From contig CACNCW010000029.1 in assembly GCA_902619055.1 (NCBI GenBank), forward strand, positions 1 to 10,428: 10,428 bases of DNA, given 5' to 3'. Made by a program: the position numbers and the translations under genes. Below are positions 6,745 through 10,428 of the stretch, in pieces (within the stretch, counting starts at the first letter, position 1; the number at the start of each line of letters is the position of its first letter). The notes beneath the pieces were generated by a model that was given only the letters and a program-made list of their open reading frames with translations, was not told the origin of the DNA and did no database searches. This DNA is from an uncultured Alphaproteobacteria bacterium. Lineage in GTDB: Bacteria; Pseudomonadota; Alphaproteobacteria; HIMB59; GCA-002718135.

Positions 6745-7896
6745 TTATATTTTTTTTAGGATTTGCCTTATGAAATCGTCATGCATGGGTTCAGGCTTTA
6801 CACACGAAGAACGGAGCTCTACTTCCACTTTATAAATTGAAGAAATCATAGCACACTCGATTACATCTAAAACGTGAAGAGCAAGTTCTCCATTACACCT
6901 ATGCATTCTATTATTTTCGATAGCGTCAATCATTTCAGCTAACCCAATACCCCTGTAGTTTGCTTGTTCAGGCGCCTCATTACTTCTTCCACTATGGTTA
7001 ACAATATTTGTTTTTCCAAGGGGTTTATCTTCGACGCTAATATCTCTCCATTCAGATCCAAACTCACCAGATATGGAAACTGGACCACCAAACATATTTG
7101 GATCAGGAACTACTATTGAACCTTTCGTTCCATAAAGCTCCATATGATTACGTTTATGATTTAAAACATCAAATGAAATAAAACCTTGAATGATAGCTTT
7201 ATTTTGAAACTCAATATTAAACATATAAGAAGTTGGAATTTCAACATTAAAAGTTTCTCCTTTTTTTGGACCAGCTTTGTATTCTCTTTTATCAGAAAAT
7301 TTAGCTCCTCTTCCTCGTATATTTTTTACGGGACCTAGAAGATTAACAAGTGTGGTGAAAAAATATGGACCCATATCTATTACAGGTCCTCCTCCTTCTT
7401 GAAACCAAGACTCAGGACTTGGATGAAAATCTTGAACACCTGGAAAAGCAAAAATAAAATTCCCGGTAAGAACTTGTCCAATATCATTATTATCAATTAA
7501 ATTTCTAGTAAGCTGTCCTCCTCCTCCTAAAAAAGTATCGGGTGCATTCCCAATGTAGAGACTATTTTTTTTTGCTAAATTTAATAATTCTTTTGCTTCA
7601 TCAAACTTAACACTCATTGGTTTTTCACAATAAACATGTTTATTAGACTCAAGGGCTCTTTTAGATATATCATAATGAGCTTGGGGAATTGTGAGATTAA
7701 GAATAATATCTACATTCTTATCATTAAGAATCTCATCAACTGATAAAGGAATAATATTATATTGATCAGCTGTTTTTTTTGCGGCATCTAAATTAATATC
7801 AGCACAAGCAACAAAATTTATATTATTAAAATATTCCTGAGCCCGGAAATAGGTCTCTGCAATATTACCACAACCAATTAGACCAATATTTTTCAT
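6745..7896 (-). CDS. Gfo/Idh/MocA-family NAD(P)-dependent dehydrogenase
   Basis: Cytoplasmic oxidoreductase that oxidises or reduces a hydroxyl of a sugar, inositol or sugar derivative; 383 residues, normal for the family. The N-terminal Rossmann fold has G-L-I-G-C-G-N-I-A (5-13), with acidic Asp33 in A-C-A-D-I-N ending the second strand, which favours NAD over NADP. The hallmark C-E-K-P-M (90-94) gives the catalytic Lys92. The C-terminal domain carries G-G-G-P-V-I-D-M-G-P-Y-F-F-T (168-181). Asp174 fits the catalytic aspartate, but the histidine found four residues later in inositol dehydrogenases is Tyr178 here, as in one large subgroup. No Shine-Dalgarno sequence precedes the ATG at 7896, which lies about 40 bases past a terminator. 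Its position between two importers suggests it acts on an imported compound. Exact substrate unknown. Confidence 0.93.
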   Translation of the reverse strand: MKNIGLIGCGNIAETYFRAQEYFNNINFVACADINLDAAKKTADQYNIIPLSVDEILNDKNVDIILNLTIPQAHYDISKRALESNKHVYCEKPMSVKFDEAKELLNLAKKNSLYIGNAPDTFLGGGGQLTRNLIDNNDIGQVLTGNFIFAFPGVQDFHPSPESWFQEGGGPVIDMGPYFFTTLVNLLGPVKNIRGRGAKFSDKREYKAGPKKGETFNVEIPTSYMFNIEFQNKAIIQGFISFDVLNHKRNHMELYGTKGSIVVPDPNMFGGPVSISGEFGSEWRDISVEDKPLGKTNIVNHSGRSNEAPEQANYRGIGLAEMIDAIENNRMHRCNGELALHVLDVIECAMISSIYKVEVELRSSCVKPEPMHDDFIRQILKKI

Positions 7897-7935
7897 AACT
7901 TGTTTCTATAAATCAATTGTAAAAAATGGAATAGT

Positions 7936-7964
7936 AAAAAAAAAGGCCGTAAAAAATTACGGCC
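7936..7964 (-). terminator. Intrinsic terminator after binding protein 2
   Basis: Eight-base perfect stem GGCCGTAA (7945-7952) with TTACGGCC (7957-7964), loop of four bases, six of them G or C in each arm's outer half or nearly so. On the minus strand it is followed by nine U (7936-7944). It begins 24 bases after the binding-protein 2 stop. The dehydrogenase ATG lies only 39 bases beyond the U-tract and I see no good promoter there, so read-through is likely to matter. Confidence 0.88.
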
Positions 7965-7988
7965 CTTTAAAAATAATTTAGCTTTGAC

Positions 7989-8906
7989 TTACATAAAGTC
8001 TGAAGCGTTTTCTTTAGTAACTAATACAGTTCCAGTATCAATGTTATCTGGAATGCTCTCACCATTAGCTAACTTAAGTGCATTTTCTACACCCATATAT
8101 CCCATGTTGTATGAGAATTGAGCAATAGTTGCTGACATTTCACCAGCCATTACACTTGCAGCAGCATCAGGGTTAGCATCAAATCCAACAACGACAACAT
8201 CATCTAGCATATCAGCATTTTTTAATGCTTGGATAGCACCTAGACCCATATTATCGTTAGAAGCAAAGATTGCTTTTAGATTTGGGTTACCAGTGATGAT
8301 ATCTTCCGTTACTGACATACCTTGTGCAGTATCCCAGTTAGCTGGAAGTTCAGCAACAACGTTCATACCACATGCTTTAAGACCTTTGCTAGATCCTTCA
8401 GCTCTGTGCTGACCTGTAGTTTGCGTGATCATTCCTTGAAGAATTGCAACATCAGAACCACTTGGAACATTATCACAAATGTATTGAGCAGCTAAAGCAG
8501 CACCATTGATATTGTTTGTACCAATGAAAGTTACACCTTCATTAATTCCGTTAGTATCAATGTATACAACTGGAACACCTGAAGCCATTGCATCATCAAG
8601 AATTGGTGCAACTGCGTTAGGGTCAGTTGGTGCAATCGCAATACCGTCTACACCTTTTGCAATTTGGTCTTCAATTTGTGCTACCTGAGCCATAACATCA
8701 CTTTCTTGCGGTGGTGAAAGTATGATTAGGTTTACACCAAACTCTTCAGCAGCATCTTTAGCACCAGCTTCAACTGAAGCCCAAAATGGATTTCCAGCAC
8801 CTGGTCCTTTAGTACTTAGCATTATTGTTTTTGCGTGTGAGCCTGCTAAAAGACTACCTGAAAAAAACAATACAGAAGTAGTAATTATAGAAATAAAAAA
8901 TTTCAT
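7989..8906 (-). CDS. Periplasmic sugar-binding protein, RbsB-like (CUT2 system 2)
   Basis: Periplasmic receptor for the second importer; 305 residues. The start at 8906 has AGGAGG six bases upstream. Sec signal peptide M-K-F-F-I-S with a hydrophobic core and cleavage near L-L-A (21) or S-H-A (25). The ribose-binding-protein contact set is easy to follow: G-N-P-F-W (38-42), Y-I-D-T-N (115-119, Asp117), H-R-A-E-G (167-171, Arg168), A-S-N-D-N-M (215-220, Asn217), G-F-D-A-N-P-D (241-247, Asp243) and Gln263 in I-A-Q-F. This argues for a monosaccharide or cyclic polyol ligand, though not necessarily ribose. It is third in the order ATPase-permease-binding protein, the reverse of system 1. The 88-base gap before it holds no convincing promoter, so it is probably cotranscribed with permease 2. 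A strong terminator follows. Confidence 0.94.
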   Translation of the reverse strand: MKFFISIITTSVLFFSGSLLAGSHAKTIMLSTKGPGAGNPFWASVEAGAKDAAEEFGVNLIILSPPQESDVMAQVAQIEDQIAKGVDGIAIAPTDPNAVAPILDDAMASGVPVVYIDTNGINEGVTFIGTNNINGAALAAQYICDNVPSGSDVAILQGMITQTTGQHRAEGSSKGLKACGMNVVAELPANWDTAQGMSVTEDIITGNPNLKAIFASNDNMGLGAIQALKNADMLDDVVVVGFDANPDAAASVMAGEMSATIAQFSYNMGYMGVENALKLANGESIPDNIDTGTVLVTKENASDFM

Positions 8907-8994
8907 TTTTCCTCCTAAATTTTTTTTTAACCATTAATCAAAAATGAAAATCTAATCAAGTGACTGTTTGTCAGAAAGCGATTATTTTTTAATA

Positions 8995-10002
8995 TTATGT
9001 TCTGGTCGCAAGTTGTCTTCTTAGAACATCAATATAAACGGCCAAAATAATAATTGACCCAATAAGAACCTGTTGCCAGAAAACACTAACATTCATTAGA
9101 TTTAGACCATTTCGGAGTATACCCATAATCATGACTCCAGCAAACACACCTAAAACCGTTCCTCTGCCCCCGAAGAAGCTTGCTCCACCTATAATGACTG
9201 CTGCAATCGCATCTAGCTCAGATTGTAAACCAGCATTTGGATAAGCAGAGTTTGTTCTTCCAGCTAAAATTAAACCTCCAATACCAGCCAAGAAACCACA
9301 AAGGGTGTAAACTACGATTAAAATACGATCTACATTTATACCTGCTGCTCTTGCTGCGCCAGGGTTACCACCAATCGCATAAATCCATTTACCTATTCGT
9401 GTATGATTTAAAAAAACCCAAAAGATAAAGAATATAACAATCATTAAAATTAAACTTGTAGGAATATACTCTCGCGCCCCTTCTCCAAAAAAAACATCCA
9501 GTTTAATTTTACCATTTCCAATAACTCTTATCTGTTCAGCAAAACCTGTTATGGGCACACCTCCAGAAATAAGGTTTCCAATTCCTCTAAATATATACAG
9601 CGTTCCCAATGTCATGATGAATGGATGAGGCATTCGAAGTAAGGTAATTCCAATACCATTAAACATACCGCACAAAAATCCAATTGCCGGTGCAACTAAC
9701 ATAACCACGTACCAAGGCATTCCTGCTTTTGAAGCAATAGCAAGCCCCATTAATGATAACATAATAATTGAACCAACTGATAAATCTATACCTGCAGTTA
9801 CAATTACCATAAAAACACCAAGTGCTAACATAGACTGCCAAGACACTTGTTTAAAAATATTTGTTACATTTCTCCATGATAAAAAAACATCAGGTTGCAA
9901 CAAATGCAAAACAGCAATCATTATTAGGATAAGTAATAAGATTCCATATCTTTCAAAAAAAGGAATAAGTCTGACAAATAAAGATTCTTGATTCTTATCC
10001 AT
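8995..10002 (-). CDS. Sugar ABC importer permease, RbsC/FrcB-like (CUT2 system 2)
   Basis: Inner-membrane subunit of the BPD_transp_2 family. I place the start at the ATG at 10002 (335 residues), which shares one base with the ATPase 2 stop in the sequence TAATG, a usual sign of translational coupling. GGGGA lies about ten bases upstream. An in-frame ATG at 10026 would add eight charged residues and overlap the ATPase by 25 bases; it cannot be excluded. Signatures, numbered from 10002: I-D-L-S-V-G-S (72-78), the ATPase-contact loop I-G-G-N-P-G-A-A-R-A-A-G-I (210-222), L-C-G-F-L-A-G-I-G-G (234-243) and G-G-A-S-F-F-G-G-R-G-T (272-282). Hydrophobic segments run through nearly the whole length. 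It is related to permease 1 in motifs but the two are clearly diverged, so this is not a recent duplication. Confidence 0.93.
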   Translation of the reverse strand: MDKNQESLFVRLIPFFERYGILLLILIMIAVLHLLQPDVFLSWRNVTNIFKQVSWQSMLALGVFMVIVTAGIDLSVGSIIMLSLMGLAIASKAGMPWYVVMLVAPAIGFLCGMFNGIGITLLRMPHPFIMTLGTLYIFRGIGNLISGGVPITGFAEQIRVIGNGKIKLDVFFGEGAREYIPTSLILMIVIFFIFWVFLNHTRIGKWIYAIGGNPGAARAAGINVDRILIVVYTLCGFLAGIGGLILAGRTNSAYPNAGLQSELDAIAAVIIGGASFFGGRGTVLGVFAGVMIMGILRNGLNLMNVSVFWQQVLIGSIIILAVYIDVLRRQLATRT

Positions 10003-10428
10003 TAATCTTTTTTCCCCATGATCCATCCAATCACTTCGTCTCTTGAAGTGTTTTTTAATTCTGATTCAGCGAAGTTTGTCCCTTGAAAAAGTGCCATTAC
10101 GCGATCACAAACAGTAAAAATATCATCCATTCGATGGCTAATTACTATTACACTCACACCCAATTTTTTAAGATTTAAAATTAAATCTAAAACTTTCCCA
10201 ACTTCCTTAACAGCAAGTGCTGCTGTTGGTTCATCCATCAATACAATTTTTGCATTAAAAGCTGTAGCTCTAGCAATTGCAACTGCTTGTCTTTGTCCAC
10301 CTGATAATTCTTCAACCTTTTGATCAGCACTCTTTACGTTTATTTTAAGTTTTGCAAGATGCTCTTCGGTTAACTGTTTTCTTTTTTTATGATCTAAAAA
10401 ATTGAAAGGGCCAACTTTTCTTGTTGGT
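10002..10428 (-). CDS. Sugar ABC importer ATPase, FrcA-like (CUT2 system 2; 5' end cut by window edge)
   Basis: C-terminal part of the ATPase for permease 2. The frame is open from the right edge (first full codon at 10427) to a TAA at 10002-10004, giving 141 visible residues; Walker A and the Q-loop lie outside. Visible motifs: signature L-S-G-G-Q-R-Q (41-47), Walker B I-V-L-M-D-E (61-66) followed by P-T-A-A-L, and switch His98 in V-I-S-H-R-M. The signature reads like half-size FrcA proteins rather than either domain of RbsA (L-S-V-G or L-S-G-G-N-Q-Q), so I expect a protein of about 250-270 residues. A TTG near 10241 could be mistaken for a start, but the conserved signature lies upstream of it, so it is internal. 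It overlaps the permease by one base. Confidence 0.93.
   Translation of the reverse strand, partial: PTRKVGPFNFLDHKKRKQLTEEHLAKLKINVKSADQKVEELSGGQRQAVAIARATAFNAKIVLMDEPTAALAVKEVGKVLDLILNLKKLGVSVIVISHRMDDIFTVCDRVMALFQGTNFAESELKNTSRDEVIGWIMGKKD

Noticed and set aside
8961..8973. Small inverted repeat TGAC-GTCA before binding protein 2
   Set aside because: Only four paired bases with a five-base spacer; expected by chance and not next to a convincing promoter.
8506..9841. Open frames at 8506-8688, 8722-8937 and 9237-9428 (plus) and 9659-9841 (minus)
   Set aside because: All are out-of-frame or antisense shadows of binding protein 2 and permease 2, whose family motifs are continuous through them.
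10002..10241. A short 79-residue ATPase fragment starting near 10241, suggesting a broken gene
   Set aside because: The same frame stays open to the window edge and carries the conserved L-S-G-G-Q-R-Q signature upstream, so the gene is intact as far as visible and only cut by the edge.
1..10428. Transposons, CRISPR arrays, tRNA or rRNA genes, prophage or defence genes
   Set aside because: No terminal repeats with transposase, no regularly spaced repeats, no RNA-gene signatures and no unexplained coding space; the window is filled by transport and metabolic genes.

Overview
The window is an AT-rich (about one third G+C by eye), densely packed bacterial segment. Sec and Tat leaders on the binding proteins indicate a Gram-negative cell. 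Low G+C, gaps of no more than about 110 bases, several ribose/fructose-type sugar importers and a phytanoyl-CoA-dioxygenase-like oxygenase suggest a streamlined marine alphaproteobacterium (SAR11, HIMB59 or SAR116-like). That placement is inference; no rRNA or tRNA gene is present to fix it.

Layout from left to right: (1) 1-1423, minus strand, a Tat-exported family-1 solute-binding protein cut by the left edge. (2) 1517-1942, plus strand, a divergently transcribed glyoxalase I. (3) 1944-10428, an uninterrupted run of minus-strand genes. In transcription order these are: half-size ABC ATPase 2 (cut by the right edge), permease 2, ribose-type binding protein 2, a hairpin with a U-tract, a Gfo/Idh/MocA dehydrogenase, binding protein 1, a second hairpin with a U-tract, permease 1, half-size ATPase 1, a PhyH-family Fe(II)/2-oxoglutarate oxygenase and a three-histidine-box membrane desaturase. 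No gene-free stretch exceeds 300 bases. There are no insertion sequences, CRISPR arrays or RNA genes that I can see.

How the genes may work together: the two tandem CUT2 importers carry clearly different binding proteins and so probably bring in two different sugars or polyols. The dehydrogenase between them could carry out the first intracellular oxidation. The two oxygen-activating enzymes at the end of the operon are the unexpected part. The desaturase-like protein resembles, from memory, the MocD type of the rhizobial rhizopine pathway. That pathway also uses a Gfo/Idh/MocA dehydrogenase (MocA) and an RbsB-like binding protein (MocB). A working hypothesis is uptake, oxidative demethylation or hydroxylation, and dehydrogenation of a modified (for example O-methylated) inositol or sugar. 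A separate lipid-modifying role for the last two genes is the main alternative.

Regulation visible in the sequence: both importer binding-protein genes are followed at once by strong hairpins with nine U residues. The genes after them have little or no room for a promoter of their own, so expression downstream probably depends on terminator read-through. This would give more binding protein than membrane parts.
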